NCBI GenBank assembly: GCA_031418035.1
Contig: JANOWU010000287.1
Coordinates: 12,537 to 76,536 of the forward strand
DNA from: JANOYY01 sp031418035
Lineage (GTDB): Bacteria > Actinomycetota > Acidimicrobiia > Acidimicrobiales > JANYDT01
Reading direction: 5' to 3'
DNA length: 64,000 bases
Part shown: in pieces, positions 39,922 through 48,857 of the stretch
How the letters are laid out: each line of letters begins with the position of its first letter
How positions within the stretch are numbered: the first letter of the stretch is position 1
Program-made: the position numbers and the translations under genes
Notes under the pieces: generated by a model
The model's input: the letters and a program-made list of their open reading frames with translations, nothing else
Database searches by the model: none
What the model was told of the DNA's origin: nothing

Positions 39922-40608
39922 TTACGTTATTCGTTGAAGCACACCGATGGCTGATTCGATGAGAGCCTGCGGATCCACGCCGATTCCACGTTCACCTACG
40001 AGGATCACCGATGGATCAAGCCCCATCGGATCAGCCAACAGGTGCTGACACGGCGACAGCAACACGCCGACCTGGAAGAGCGCCGCATTTCGCATCCGCC
40101 TCTGAGCAATCCCCACCGATTTCGTGCCGGACGCTCCGTGGGTCACCTCGCCCGGCCCAAGTCCGGTCCAACACACTTTTCGTTCTAGTGGGTGATGGAT
40201 CATCGCTGACTGGTGAACCATGGCGAGATCATCGCCGAGCGCCCGCAGCGATTGCGCGAATGCCTCACCGACCCACCACATTGCCTGGCCGACGTCGTCA
40301 CTCCACAGTCGATCCGACCGGCCGATGATGATGTCGAACCAAACCACCGCCGCAGGATCCAACCAGACCGCTCCCCCTCCACTTCGACGTCGTACGACCG
40401 GAACCGACAACGGTTGGATGATGTCCTCCGCAGACTGTGCGCTACCGAGCACGATCGTGGGCTCCAAAATACGAAGTACGCGTAGTAACCGATGATTGCC
40501 GTCTGATGGAGACGCCGCGCTTCGTGCACGTAGAGCCTCCGCTGTTTCGTCGAACAGCAATGCCGCAGGGCCGATCCGATGCTCAACGTTCCACGTGGCC
40601 ACGTTCAT
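39922..40608 (-). CDS. Lipoate-protein ligase A-like (BPL/LplA/LipB fold)
   Basis: A 228-residue protein of the biotin/lipoate ligase fold. It has a lipoate-pocket stretch VVRRRSGGGAVWLDP, VVWFDIIIG, and GTKSVGIAQRRMRNAALFQVG, where the Lys-Ser-x-Gly-Ile-Ala-Q-R segment is the LplA-like ligase motif with the catalytic lysine. The usual C-terminal accessory domain of E. coli LplA is absent, as in short actinobacterial forms. It could attach lipoate or octanoate to carrier domains, or act as an amidotransferase. I use the ATG at 40606-40608; an upstream GTG or TTG start is possible. Confidence 0.82.
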   Translation of the reverse strand: MNVATWNVEHRIGPAALLFDETAEALRARSAASPSDGNHRLLRVLRILEPTIVLGSAQSAEDIIQPLSVPVVRRRSGGGAVWLDPAAVVWFDIIIGRSDRLWSDDVGQAMWWVGEAFAQSLRALGDDLAMVHQSAMIHHPLERKVCWTGLGPGEVTHGASGTKSVGIAQRRMRNAALFQVGVLLSPCQHLLADPMGLDPSVILVGERGIGVDPQALIESAIGVLQRIT

Positions 40609-40650
40609 AGCGCACCGGTCACCGACGAGCAGCACCCACGCGAGGGTGTA

Positions 40651-41862
40651 CTAGGCCGTCGGTTCCCAGTTGGCAAGGTCGGTGAGGCGCTTGTCGTTGG
40701 AGAACATCTCCGCAACGGGAATCGAGAGGCCGAGTCGCTTCTGAAGGCGTTCTACTTCGACGCGTTGGTTCCAGAGCAGCAACGTTGCCACAACGCCTGT
40801 CGCTCCCGCACGAGCGGTCCGACCCGCACGGTGCAGGTAGGTCTTGTGGTCGTCGGGCGGATCGAACTGCAACACACAGTCGACGCCGTCGATGTGCAGG
40901 CCGCGGGCCGCGACGTCGGTGGCGACCAGCACGTGGATCTGGCCTTCGCCGAACTGACGAAGGGCACGGTCGCGACGCGCCTGATCGAGGTCGCCGTGAA
41001 TCGCTCGGGCCAGCACACCGAGATCCTTGAGGTCGTCGACGAGACGATCACAACCCCGCTTCGTATTTACGAACACCAACGCGCGTTCGTAGCTCCCCAC
41101 GATCGCCGCAACAACCTTCACCCGGTCCATGTCGTGCACGAAGAGGAATCGATGGTGCGACTGTTCGACCGTGGTGGAGTCACTCTCCATCGTGTGACGG
41201 ATCGGGTCCGTGAGCTCGTTCTTGATCATGTAGTTGACGTCGGACCCGAGCGTGGCGGAGAACAGCAGGGTTTGGCGGTCCTTGGGCATCTTGCGCAACA
41301 GCCACTCAACGTTCGGAAGAAATCCCATGTCGCACATGCGGTCGGCTTCGTCGAGGACGAGAAAACGCACGGCGCTCAGATCGATATCGCCTCGCCCGAC
41401 CAGATCAATCAGACGACCCGGGGTCGCAACAACAACCTCGGCGCCTTCGTTGAGTTCCTTACGTTGCTTGTCGAACGATGCCCCACCGTAGATGGCGACG
41501 ACCTTGAGGCCTCGAGCTGCGGAGAGCCAACTCAACTCTTTTTCGACCTGCGACGCCAGCTCGCGGGTCGGCACCAGCACCATGGCCGTCGGCGTCTTCG
41601 CCGCCGCCGGGGTTACGGCACGGGCAACGAGCGGTATCCCAAAGGCCAGCGTTTTGCCAGAACCCGTCTTGGCCTGACCGCATACATCGCGCCCGGCAAG
41701 CCCGTCGGGGACGGTCAGCGCTTGGACCTCGAATGCCGTGGCAATGCCCTGTGCGGTGAGGGCTGAGCAGATGTCAGCGGGGACTCCCAACGACTCGAAC
41801 GTGACGTCTCCGGCAGACGCGTTCGATGAAACAGGGACGGGGACAGGGGATTCGACGCTCAT
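40651..41862 (-). CDS. DEAD-box RNA helicase
   Basis: A 403-residue RNA helicase core with no long tail. Motifs in order: a Q motif with FESLGVPADICSALTAQGIATAFEVQ-type sequence, AKTGSGKT (67-71 in the P-loop), PTRELA, TPGR, DEAD (171-174), SAT, FVNTKRGCD, the DVAARGLHI segment and HRAGRTARAG, a slight variant of HRIGRTGRAG. The Ala-for-Gly change in motif VI is also seen in other actinobacterial helicases. The start used is the ATG at 41860-41862; one at 41874 is possible. It may work in ribosome assembly or RNA decay. Confidence 0.93.
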   Translation of the reverse strand: MSVESPVPVPVSSNASAGDVTFESLGVPADICSALTAQGIATAFEVQALTVPDGLAGRDVCGQAKTGSGKTLAFGIPLVARAVTPAAAKTPTAMVLVPTRELASQVEKELSWLSAARGLKVVAIYGGASFDKQRKELNEGAEVVVATPGRLIDLVGRGDIDLSAVRFLVLDEADRMCDMGFLPNVEWLLRKMPKDRQTLLFSATLGSDVNYMIKNELTDPIRHTMESDSTTVEQSHHRFLFVHDMDRVKVVAAIVGSYERALVFVNTKRGCDRLVDDLKDLGVLARAIHGDLDQARRDRALRQFGEGQIHVLVATDVAARGLHIDGVDCVLQFDPPDDHKTYLHRAGRTARAGATGVVATLLLWNQRVEVERLQKRLGLSIPVAEMFSNDKRLTDLANWEPTA

Positions 41863-41927
41863 GGATACCTTCACCCAGGTTAGGAGATCTGACCGGGCTC
41901 CTCTGACTCTTCGCCCGGCAGCGTGGC

Positions 41928-43490
41928 TCAGCGTCGACAGATGGTGTTGTTTTCGGGCAATTCACCCAGAATCAGGTACCGCTCGACGATCTTTCGGATG
42001 CAGAGGTTTCCCGAGAGCAGGGCGGTGTGTCCATCGCTTTCGAACGTGACGAGTCGGCTCGTCACCAGCTGACGGTTCAGCGACTGCGCCCACACGAACG
42101 GTGTCGCCGGATCGTTCGTGGTTCCGAGGATCACGATTGGTGCACTCGACGCGGCCCGCACGGGCCGCGGGGTGGGACCCGTGCTCGGCCAGTACGCACA
42201 GACCAGCGTCGAGTACGCAGCGAAGGCCCCGAAATGCGGCGACACCTTTTCGAATCGCTTCGCCAACGCGTCGTAATCCGCGACATTGGTCGAGTTCGGG
42301 AGATCCGTGCAGTTCACCGCAGCATTCGCATCGGAGGTGTTGCGATAGTCCCCCTCCGGATTGCGGTCGGCATACAGATCGAACAGTTGGAGCATCGCGC
42401 GACCGTCGCCACCGTCGAGCTTGCTCAGCGCCGATCGCAGCCGGGGCCAACCCACGTTGACGTTGTACAGGGCGGCCAGTACGGCGGTGTACCCCTCGCC
42501 CGGTCCGAGGAGTCGCGTTGTCGACTTCTTCTTAAAGACCCATTTCACGGGCAGGGGTTTTGCTTCGAACGACGCCATGAGTCGATCGAAGGCACCCATC
42601 GGAGTTTCGCCGTTTCGGACGAATCGGCACTTTGTGGACTTGCACGTCGCCAAGAAATTCGTAAGTGCACGTTCAAACCCGATCGCCTGAAGTTCAGTGC
42701 GTCGTTCGATGGTGGCCAGGGGATCGAGTGCACCGTCGAGAACAAACCTGCCCACTCGCTTCGGATAGGCGTCGGCATAACGGGCGCCGAGATAGGTCCC
42801 ATACGAAAAGCCGGCGTAGGAGATCGTTGCCTCGCCGAGCGCCTCGCGGATGTGGTCCATATCCGCCACGGTGTCGGCGGTCGAGACGTGATCCAAGATG
42901 GCGCCATTTCGGGCCTTGCAACCCTCGACGAACTCCTTCGTCGCATCCAACAGTTCTTCGCGCTCGGCAGGTGTGTCGGGGTTGGGGTCAGCGGCGAAGA
43001 ACCGGTCATAGGCCGCGGAGTCGAGGCACCGAATCGGTGCCGATTCGCCAACCCCGCGCGGGTCCCAGCCGACGATGTCGTAGGACTGTCGGATCTTGTC
43101 GAAGATGGGATTCACCGCGAGCTGCGTGGCAAACGTGCGGCCTGATGCACCGGGGCCACCGGGATTGATCAACAACACGCCGAGGCGTTTTGATTTCTTC
43201 GACGCTCGCACCCGCAGAATAGAAAGCGACACGCCCTCTCCGGCCGGTTTGGTCCGATCGAGGGGAACGGCCAGACGAGCGCAGTCGTAGTTCTTGTTGT
43301 CGTAGCACGGCGACCACACCAACTTCTTGACGGTCACCGCAGTGGTTGACGACACCGGCGACGTCACGGGTTTGACCGTGGCCAGCGGCCCAACGGTGGT
43401 TGCGCCCATGATGAGGGCGGCGAGCCCAACCGCGGCGACTCCGCGGCGTGTCTTGAATCCTTGGCCCACCCCTCCATTCTTCCCCACCAA
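41928..43490 (-). CDS. Secreted alpha/beta hydrolase, TAP-like (tripeptidyl aminopeptidase family)
   Basis: A 520-residue exported serine hydrolase. A basic N-terminus and hydrophobic stretch (RRGVAAVGLAALIMGATTVG, 15-34) act as signal peptide. The fold has LINPGGPGASG (108-117, oxyanion HGGG-like), VGWDPRGVGES, the nucleophile elbow GFSYGTYLG with Ser229, Asp460 in TTNDPATP and His488 in DGHTAL. The C-terminal part is the TAP_C-like domain. Six to eight cysteines could form disulfides outside the cell. Streptomyces members remove N-terminal tripeptides from secreted proteins. It is divergent from the DUF2520 gene. Confidence 0.92.
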   Translation of the reverse strand: MVGKNGGVGQGFKTRRGVAAVGLAALIMGATTVGPLATVKPVTSPVSSTTAVTVKKLVWSPCYDNKNYDCARLAVPLDRTKPAGEGVSLSILRVRASKKSKRLGVLLINPGGPGASGRTFATQLAVNPIFDKIRQSYDIVGWDPRGVGESAPIRCLDSAAYDRFFAADPNPDTPAEREELLDATKEFVEGCKARNGAILDHVSTADTVADMDHIREALGEATISYAGFSYGTYLGARYADAYPKRVGRFVLDGALDPLATIERRTELQAIGFERALTNFLATCKSTKCRFVRNGETPMGAFDRLMASFEAKPLPVKWVFKKKSTTRLLGPGEGYTAVLAALYNVNVGWPRLRSALSKLDGGDGRAMLQLFDLYADRNPEGDYRNTSDANAAVNCTDLPNSTNVADYDALAKRFEKVSPHFGAFAAYSTLVCAYWPSTGPTPRPVRAASSAPIVILGTTNDPATPFVWAQSLNRQLVTSRLVTFESDGHTALLSGNLCIRKIVERYLILGELPENNTICRR

Positions 43491-43586
43491 ACACGGAGGT
43501 CGTCACCAAACGCAACTCTTCAGTCAGCCCGCTGATCCGACGCACGTCGCGTCGGATCGAATCGCCTCCGAGTTAGTGTCACTGGG

Positions 43587-44324
43587 GTGAGCACCCTCCG
43601 GGTACGAATCGTCGGAACAGGACGAGCGGGCGCGTCGATGGCGAAGGCCCTCAGCGACTGTCGAGCCGTCGACCTCGTTTCGACGCTGCGCCACGGCGAC
43701 GATGTGCGTGGTGCCGCGTCGGGGGTTGATGTGTTGATACTGGCCGTTCCCGATGCGGCAATCTCCGAGGTGGCCGGCCAAATCGACGTCGTGGCCACCA
43801 CCGTCGTGGTTCACCTCTCGGGCGCCACGACGCTCGACGCCCTCCTGCCTCATGAACGGCGCGCGTCGCTGCACCCACTCGTTCCGTTGAGCGAACCCGT
43901 TTCCGGTGCCGCAGCACTTCGCGGCGCGTGGATGGCTATGTCGGGCGATGCGGTGATCGAGCAACTTGTCGACGCGCTGGACGCCAAACCGGTTCGTGTG
44001 GCCGAGACCGACCGGGTGAGCTACCACGCAGCAGCCGTCATTGCTTCAAACCACCTCATTGCGCTCCTCGGTCAGGTCGAACGGGTGGCGAAACCGATCG
44101 GGGTGCCCATCGATGCCTTTTTGGACCTGGCCGCTGCCGCCGTCGAGAACACCCGGCGACTCGGACCGGCCCGGGCCCTGCCCGGACCGGTCTCGCGTGG
44201 CGATTGGTCGACCGTACGCGCGCATATCGATGCCCTGCCCGCCGCCGAACGATCGGCGTACGTCACGATGGCGAGAGAGGCAGCGAAGCTGGCCGATCGT
44301 GAGTGGCCAGCCGACATCGACTGA
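43587..44324 (+). CDS. Rossmann-like/DUF2520 domain protein
   Basis: A 245-residue oxidoreductase-like protein. The N-terminus VRIVGTGRAGASMAKAL (6-22) is a Rossmann NAD(P) loop, followed by LILAVPDAAI and VVHLSGATTLDALLPHERRASLHPLVPLSEP. The C-terminal half is the helical DUF2520 domain (ETDRVSYHAAAVIASNHLIALLGQV). It resembles NADP-dependent ketopantoate or prephenate reductase folds, and in many actinobacteria it lies beside panC, but no pantothenate gene is adjacent here. The start is a GTG at 43587. Its exact reaction is unknown. Confidence 0.9.
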   Translation: MSTLRVRIVGTGRAGASMAKALSDCRAVDLVSTLRHGDDVRGAASGVDVLILAVPDAAISEVAGQIDVVATTVVVHLSGATTLDALLPHERRASLHPLVPLSEPVSGAAALRGAWMAMSGDAVIEQLVDALDAKPVRVAETDRVSYHAAAVIASNHLIALLGQVERVAKPIGVPIDAFLDLAAAAVENTRRLGPARALPGPVSRGDWSTVRAHIDALPAAERSAYVTMAREAAKLADREWPADID

Positions 44325-44410
44325 GGGACACGAGCGAGCGGCGTCGACCGAGCGCCGTGAACGCTGCGGTTATCGACTGAGCGACATCGACTGAGCGCTG
44401 CGGTTCTTCG

Positions 44411-44923
44411 CTACGCCGACAACGCGTCGAACTGACCGCCGAGGTACGGCGCCCAGTCGGGAGCGACGTTCCCAACGGCGACGAGCACCCACGTGAGCGA
44501 GTGGGGAGCCTGGGGTCGGCGCCGCAAGATGAGGTTCGTCTGATCCAGCATCTTGTCGCCTTTGCGGGCGTTGCACGGCTGGCACGACGCCACAACGTTC
44601 TCCCACACGTGTTGCCCTCCGCGCGAACGCGGCACAACGTGGTCGATGTTTTCGGCAGCCGCGGCACAGTACTGACAGCGGTTGTGGTCTCGTGCGAACA
44701 CCGCTCGGCGATTCAGCGGAACACGCGTGCGGAAAGGTACGCGTACGTACTGCACCAACCGGATCACCGACGGGGTTTCGAACGCGGTTCGCTCCGATCG
44801 AAACTGGCGATCGGAGGCAGCGACGACTTCGGCCTTACGGTTCAACACCAACACGATGGCCCGACGGACAGGCACGACGCACAGCGGTTCGAACGATGCG
44901 TTCAAGACGAGTGCGCCTGCCAT
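44411..44923 (-). CDS. HNH endonuclease family protein
   Basis: A 170-residue protein widespread in actinobacteria. The first 75 residues (ALVLNASFEPLCVVPVRRAIVLVLNRKAEVV) match the family's N-terminal region, and the HNH core follows: CQYC (83-86), IDHVVPRSRGG with the active-site Asp94-His95, ENVVASCQPCNARKGDK with Cys114 and Cys117. The four cysteines bind zinc. It is a small structure-specific or McrA-like nuclease of unknown role, not linked to a mobile element here. It is downstream of the 84-residue hypothetical gene and converges with the DUF2520 gene. Confidence 0.92.
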   Translation of the reverse strand: MAGALVLNASFEPLCVVPVRRAIVLVLNRKAEVVAASDRQFRSERTAFETPSVIRLVQYVRVPFRTRVPLNRRAVFARDHNRCQYCAAAAENIDHVVPRSRGGQHVWENVVASCQPCNARKGDKMLDQTNLILRRRPQAPHSLTWVLVAVGNVAPDWAPYLGGQFDALSA

Positions 44924-44932
44924 ATCCAGAAC

Positions 44933-45187
44933 CTACTCGACGACCTGTCGGAAACGGCCCGCCCATTTCAGCCAATCAACGATTTCTTCCCCGGAAATTT
45001 CCGATCCGAGCCCTCCGGATGCTGTTTGGGCACGAAACCGTAGATAGTCGAGCGGCACCAACCTGGCCTCCGACGCGCCGCGCTGCCCGACCATCCGGCG
45101 CAGGGCCCGAAGCGACTCGGGCCACAGGCGCGGGCGGGTAGCGACAGAGCGAAGCGCTCGAAATCCAAGGAGTTTCGGCTCTGCCAT
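44933..45187 (-). CDS. Hypothetical protein (84 aa)
   Basis: A small basic protein that I do not recognise, in the 260-base space between the acyl-CoA dehydrogenase and HNH genes. It starts at an ATG at 45185-45187, five bases after the dehydrogenase stop, and reads MAEPKLLGFRALRSVATRPR, with an arginine-rich helix, then LVPLDYLRFRAQTASGG and the acidic, tryptophan-rich end SGEEIVDWLKWAGRFRQV. Codon use fits the neighbours and spacing suggests co-transcription. A partly helical regulatory or structural role is possible, but nothing points to a function. Confidence 0.55.
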   Translation of the reverse strand: MAEPKLLGFRALRSVATRPRLWPESLRALRRMVGQRGASEARLVPLDYLRFRAQTASGGLGSEISGEEIVDWLKWAGRFRQVVE

Positions 45188-45192
45188 TCGGG

Positions 45193-46431
45193 CTATTTCT
45201 TTGCGTTCCACGGCCCGGCGTCGGCACGCGGTTCTTTGGGAAGTCCGAGGACTTGCTCGCCGATGATGTTGCGCTGCACTTCACTTGAACCGGCGTAGAT
45301 CGTGCCGGCCCGAGCGTTGAGGAAGGTCCCGACCCACGATGCGGTGCTGTTGGGCGCTGCAGAATCGTCGACCTGGAACGCTGACGACGGCGCACGGCCC
45401 GACGGAACCATGGCGTGCGCCCCCAGGATGTCGAGTGCAAGCTCGGTTTCACATTTGTGGAACTCCGACCAGTACAGCTTGCCGATGGCGGCGTCGGGGC
45501 CCGGGTGGTGTCCGTGAAGGAACTTCGTGAGCACGCGCTTGCCGTTGAAATCCATGATGCGAACCTTCGAATAGGTCCACGCCAGCCGTTGGCGCATCTT
45601 GGCATCGTCGGTGACGCCGTAGTCCCGGGCAAGGGCGATCAGACGATCCCAGTCGGCCATGTACCGAATCGGGAGCGTTGCCGCTGCTTCGCCACGTTCG
45701 AATCCAAGCAGGGTCATGGCGACGGCCCAACCGTTGTTCACCCCGCTGACCACGTTTTCCTTCGGAACCCGTGCGTCGGTGAAAAACACCTCGTTGAACT
45801 CGCTCTGTCCAGAAATCATCTTGATCGGGCGAACCTCGACCCCTGGCTGGCGCATGTCGCACAGCAGGAACGAGATTCCTTTGTGCTTCGGCGCTTCTGG
45901 ATCCGTGCGACAAAGCACGAAGATGTGGTCGGCGAGGTGCCCGGCCGACGTCCAGATCTTTTGACCGTTCACCACCCATTCGTCGCCGTCGAGAACGGCC
46001 CTGGTCCCGAGGTTGCCCAGGTCAGAACCAGCATCGGGTTCGGAATACCCCTGACACCAGGTGTCTTCCCCCGAAAGGATCCGTGGCAGGTAGTGCTTCT
46101 TCTGCTCCTCGGTTCCCATCTGGAGGATCGTGTTTCCGAGCATGCCGATGCCGAATCCGTCGTTGGGGCCGCCCTCGGGGACGCCGGCACGACAGAACTC
46201 CTCGGCCACGATGACCTGTTCCAACGCGGAAAGTCCGGCCCCGCCATACGCCTTGGGCCAGTTCGGGGCCAGATACCCGTGTTCGTAGAGCGTTGTACGC
46301 CACGACGCCACAAACGAGTCGAGTTCGTCGCCTTCGATGGTTCCAACCCCTCGAAATCCGGCGGGCAGACTGTTCGCAAGAAAGGAACGAACTTTCGTTC
46401 GGAACTCGGCCGCTTCTGGGGGATATGCCAT
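45193..46431 (-). CDS. Acyl-CoA dehydrogenase
   Basis: FAD flavoprotein of 412 residues that oxidises an acyl-CoA to the 2-enoyl-CoA. It has LAPNWPKAYGGAGLSALEQVIVAEEF, TWCQGYSEPDAGSDLG (the flavin and substrate binding signature), VVNGQKIWTSAGHLADHIFVLCRTD, NEVFFTDARVPKENVVSG, and the C-terminal ARAGTIYAGSSEVQRNIIGEQVLGLPKE, where the conserved IYEGTS is changed to IYAGSS, a form seen in long-chain or sterol acyl-CoA dehydrogenases. The start at 46429-46431 follows GAGGG by eight bases; ATGs at 46437 and 46446 are alternatives. It may feed the enoyl-CoA hydratase reaction. Confidence 0.92.
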   Translation of the reverse strand: MAYPPEAAEFRTKVRSFLANSLPAGFRGVGTIEGDELDSFVASWRTTLYEHGYLAPNWPKAYGGAGLSALEQVIVAEEFCRAGVPEGGPNDGFGIGMLGNTILQMGTEEQKKHYLPRILSGEDTWCQGYSEPDAGSDLGNLGTRAVLDGDEWVVNGQKIWTSAGHLADHIFVLCRTDPEAPKHKGISFLLCDMRQPGVEVRPIKMISGQSEFNEVFFTDARVPKENVVSGVNNGWAVAMTLLGFERGEAAATLPIRYMADWDRLIALARDYGVTDDAKMRQRLAWTYSKVRIMDFNGKRVLTKFLHGHHPGPDAAIGKLYWSEFHKCETELALDILGAHAMVPSGRAPSSAFQVDDSAAPNSTASWVGTFLNARAGTIYAGSSEVQRNIIGEQVLGLPKEPRADAGPWNAKK

Positions 46432-46615
46432 CTCCATGACCCTCATTCTTGCCGATGTCTTGCCTAAGTTGAGGAATCGGCCTCGGGAAGAGGCCTCGCC
46501 TCTCAGCAACCGTCGTCGACGCGCCCGAAAGTTGATCCGACTCGCCTACCCTTAGGGAGTGGGCAATCACGCAGTTGGCGGCCCGAGAACAGACCGAGAC
46601 AGTGTTGGAGGCGGT

Positions 46616-47614
46616 GTGAACGATCGAAGCGAGGTGGGCGCGTCCGACCGAACGCGGGTTGGAGTCGATGGCGCGGCGCCGCTCTTGGCCGCGCTCATCG
46701 CCGAGATCGCGACTGCGCTCGAAGGGAAGGCCGACGTCATCGAGACAGCCGTCCTCTGTGTGTTGGCCGAAGGTCACCTCCTGCTCGACGATGTGCCCGG
46801 CGTCGGGAAAACCCTCCTTGCGAAGTCGATCGCTGCGACCATCGGCGGAATTGCGTTGCGAGTGCAGTTCACACCGGACCTCCTACCAGCGGACATCACC
46901 GGTGTTTCGATCTGGCAGCCTTCGAAGGAAACGTTCTCGTTTCGACCAGGCCCGATCTTTTCCAACATCGTGGTCTGCGACGAGCTCAATCGCGGTCCCG
47001 CGAAAACGCAGTCGGCACTCCTCGAGGCGATGGAGGAACGCGCCGTCACCGTCGACGGGAACACGTACCGCCTTGCTCGGCCGTTCATGGTGATCGCCAC
47101 GCAGAACCCGTTCGAACAAGACGGTACGCACAACCTGCCGGAGAGTCAGATCGACCGCTTCTTGATGCGCACCGCAATCGGCTATCCCAGCCGGACATCG
47201 GAAATCTCCCTGTTGCAGGGTGGCGGCGCCGAGTACACCCTTCCCAAGCTCCGACAGATCGTGTCTCCCGCCGACATGACTGCGCTGACCGAGCTGTGCG
47301 CATCGATCTACGTTGCTCCTGCGTTGATCGGCTACATCGCCGACCTGGTTCGGGCGACCCGTGAACACTCAGGTGCCGCGCTCGGGGCATCGCCCCGCGG
47401 AGCGCTCGCGCTCCTTCGAGCAAGCCGGGCACTTGCACTACTACGTGCACGTAGTTTCGCGACTCCGGATGACGTGCGCGACGTTGCACACCGCGTCCTG
47501 GACCACCGGGTCCTGGTGCGGGGATCGTCACGATGGAGTCGACCCGCTTCCGCCGCGGTCGTGACCGACGCCCTCCAAACCGTCGGTGTGCCCGGAACCC
47601 GCGCCGGGGCATGA
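46616..47614 (+). CDS. MoxR-family AAA+ ATPase
   Basis: A 332-residue AAA+ chaperone, first gene of a moxR-DUF58-transglutaminase operon. It has a Walker A (PGVGKT, 61-66), RVQFTPDLLPADITG, Walker B (VVCDE, 119-123), the sensor NRGPAKTQSALLEAMEERAVTVDG, TQNPFEQDGTHNLPESQIDRF and a C-terminal lid domain with RGALALLRASRALALL and FATPDDVRDVAHRVLDHRV. The GTG at 46616 with GGAG five bases upstream is the better start; a GTG at 46559 would add 19 residues. MoxR proteins usually act on their linked von Willebrand-like partner. Confidence 0.93.
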   Translation: MNDRSEVGASDRTRVGVDGAAPLLAALIAEIATALEGKADVIETAVLCVLAEGHLLLDDVPGVGKTLLAKSIAATIGGIALRVQFTPDLLPADITGVSIWQPSKETFSFRPGPIFSNIVVCDELNRGPAKTQSALLEAMEERAVTVDGNTYRLARPFMVIATQNPFEQDGTHNLPESQIDRFLMRTAIGYPSRTSEISLLQGGGAEYTLPKLRQIVSPADMTALTELCASIYVAPALIGYIADLVRATREHSGAALGASPRGALALLRASRALALLRARSFATPDDVRDVAHRVLDHRVLVRGSSRWSRPASAAVVTDALQTVGVPGTRAGA

Positions 47615-47654
47615 GGCGAACCCCACGTTCATCGGGCATGAATCGAGTTTCGTA

Positions 47655-48857
47655 GTGCGCCTCACCGTCATCCCGACCCCGAAAGCCGTGTTACTCGCCC
47701 TCGCCGCAGCCGGGTCGGCGTGGGCCGGGGCGCTGCTCGGCGTCTTTGCATTGTTCGCGTTCGCCGTCGGAATCGCCACGCTGTTGGTGCTCGGCCTGCT
47801 CAGCGTGTTTGCCGGTGGGGCCCGCAGTTGGAAGATCGCACGAGTCTTGACCCCGGCCATGCCACAGGTGGGTGATTCGGTCTCCGTGGAGATCACCGCT
47901 GCGCCGAACCGGCTCCTGGCACCCACCTTGGCGTTGTTCGAGCCAACGCCGTGGGGGACGCGTCGTCTGGGCCTTTCGTCGACTGTGGCAACGAAGGAGC
48001 CATTGCGGGTCGGCTGGAACCTCACACCAACAATGCGCGGGCTCTTGCGGGCCGGACCGGGGTTGCTGTTTCGACACGACCTCTTCTCACTGTTTCGCAG
48101 ACGCATTGCCGATCTTCCCGCCACCGAGATCACCGTTCTTCCTCGAACCGTTCGCTTCGAGCCGGAACACCTCCTACGAATGATGGGAATACAAGCAGTT
48201 GGACCGGCCGAGAGCTCCGAGTTGCACGATATGCGCACATATGTACCGGGCGACGACCCCCGACGGGTGAACTGGAAAGCCAGTGCACGAACAATGAGCT
48301 CCGGGACCCTCATCGTTGCCGACAATCGGTCCTACGGTGGTCGCTCTGAAGTACGTGTCCAACTCGATGTAGACAGCCTGGCGCCCACCGACGTAGGCGA
48401 TGACTACGAGTCAACTGACAGTCGCGAGCTGGCGATCAGCGTCGCCGCCAGCATCGTCGCCGAACTTGCGACAGTCAGCCACGAGGGCGTCGGTCGCCCA
48501 GGAACACAGTGCATTCTGGAGATCTACGAGCAATCGCAGCTCCTCCATCGAAGCGACGATGCTCAGCAAAATGTTGTCGCGCTTGCCCTGCTCGAATCCT
48601 TGGAGCGTCCGGCAACGACCAACGCCCTGGTTGGCAACGTATCGACACTCGATGGGGTGCCGTCCAACGCCACGATCCTGATCACCGGATCGAAAAGCAT
48701 TCGCACGGCAGCGCTCACGTTTCGATGCATGTCGGTCACCGAAGCATCGCCTTCTACCAACGCTGCACGCAACGGCAGCGACCCCTCGAGCATGCTGCGG
48801 GGGGTCACCGAGATCTCCGTGCTCGACGACCTCCCGAGAATCGTGGCAGACCTATGA
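47655..48857 (+). CDS. DUF58 membrane-linked von Willebrand-like protein
   Basis: A 400-residue partner of the MoxR ATPase. Two membrane helices near the N-terminus (VLLALAAAGSAWAGALLGV and ALFAFAVGIATLLVLGLLSV) precede a soluble part that begins with a beta-rich domain and carries the DUF58 motif TYVPGDDPRRVNWKASAR (about 195-212). The remainder looks like a divergent vWA fold. The GTG at 47655 gives the usual DUF58 start (VRLTVIPTPKAV); a GTG at 47586 overlaps moxR by 29 bases. Its stop overlaps the transglutaminase start as ATGA. The trio is thought to act in cell-envelope or protein-complex maturation. Confidence 0.9.
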   Translation: MRLTVIPTPKAVLLALAAAGSAWAGALLGVFALFAFAVGIATLLVLGLLSVFAGGARSWKIARVLTPAMPQVGDSVSVEITAAPNRLLAPTLALFEPTPWGTRRLGLSSTVATKEPLRVGWNLTPTMRGLLRAGPGLLFRHDLFSLFRRRIADLPATEITVLPRTVRFEPEHLLRMMGIQAVGPAESSELHDMRTYVPGDDPRRVNWKASARTMSSGTLIVADNRSYGGRSEVRVQLDVDSLAPTDVGDDYESTDSRELAISVAASIVAELATVSHEGVGRPGTQCILEIYEQSQLLHRSDDAQQNVVALALLESLERPATTNALVGNVSTLDGVPSNATILITGSKSIRTAALTFRCMSVTEASPSTNAARNGSDPSSMLRGVTEISVLDDLPRIVADL

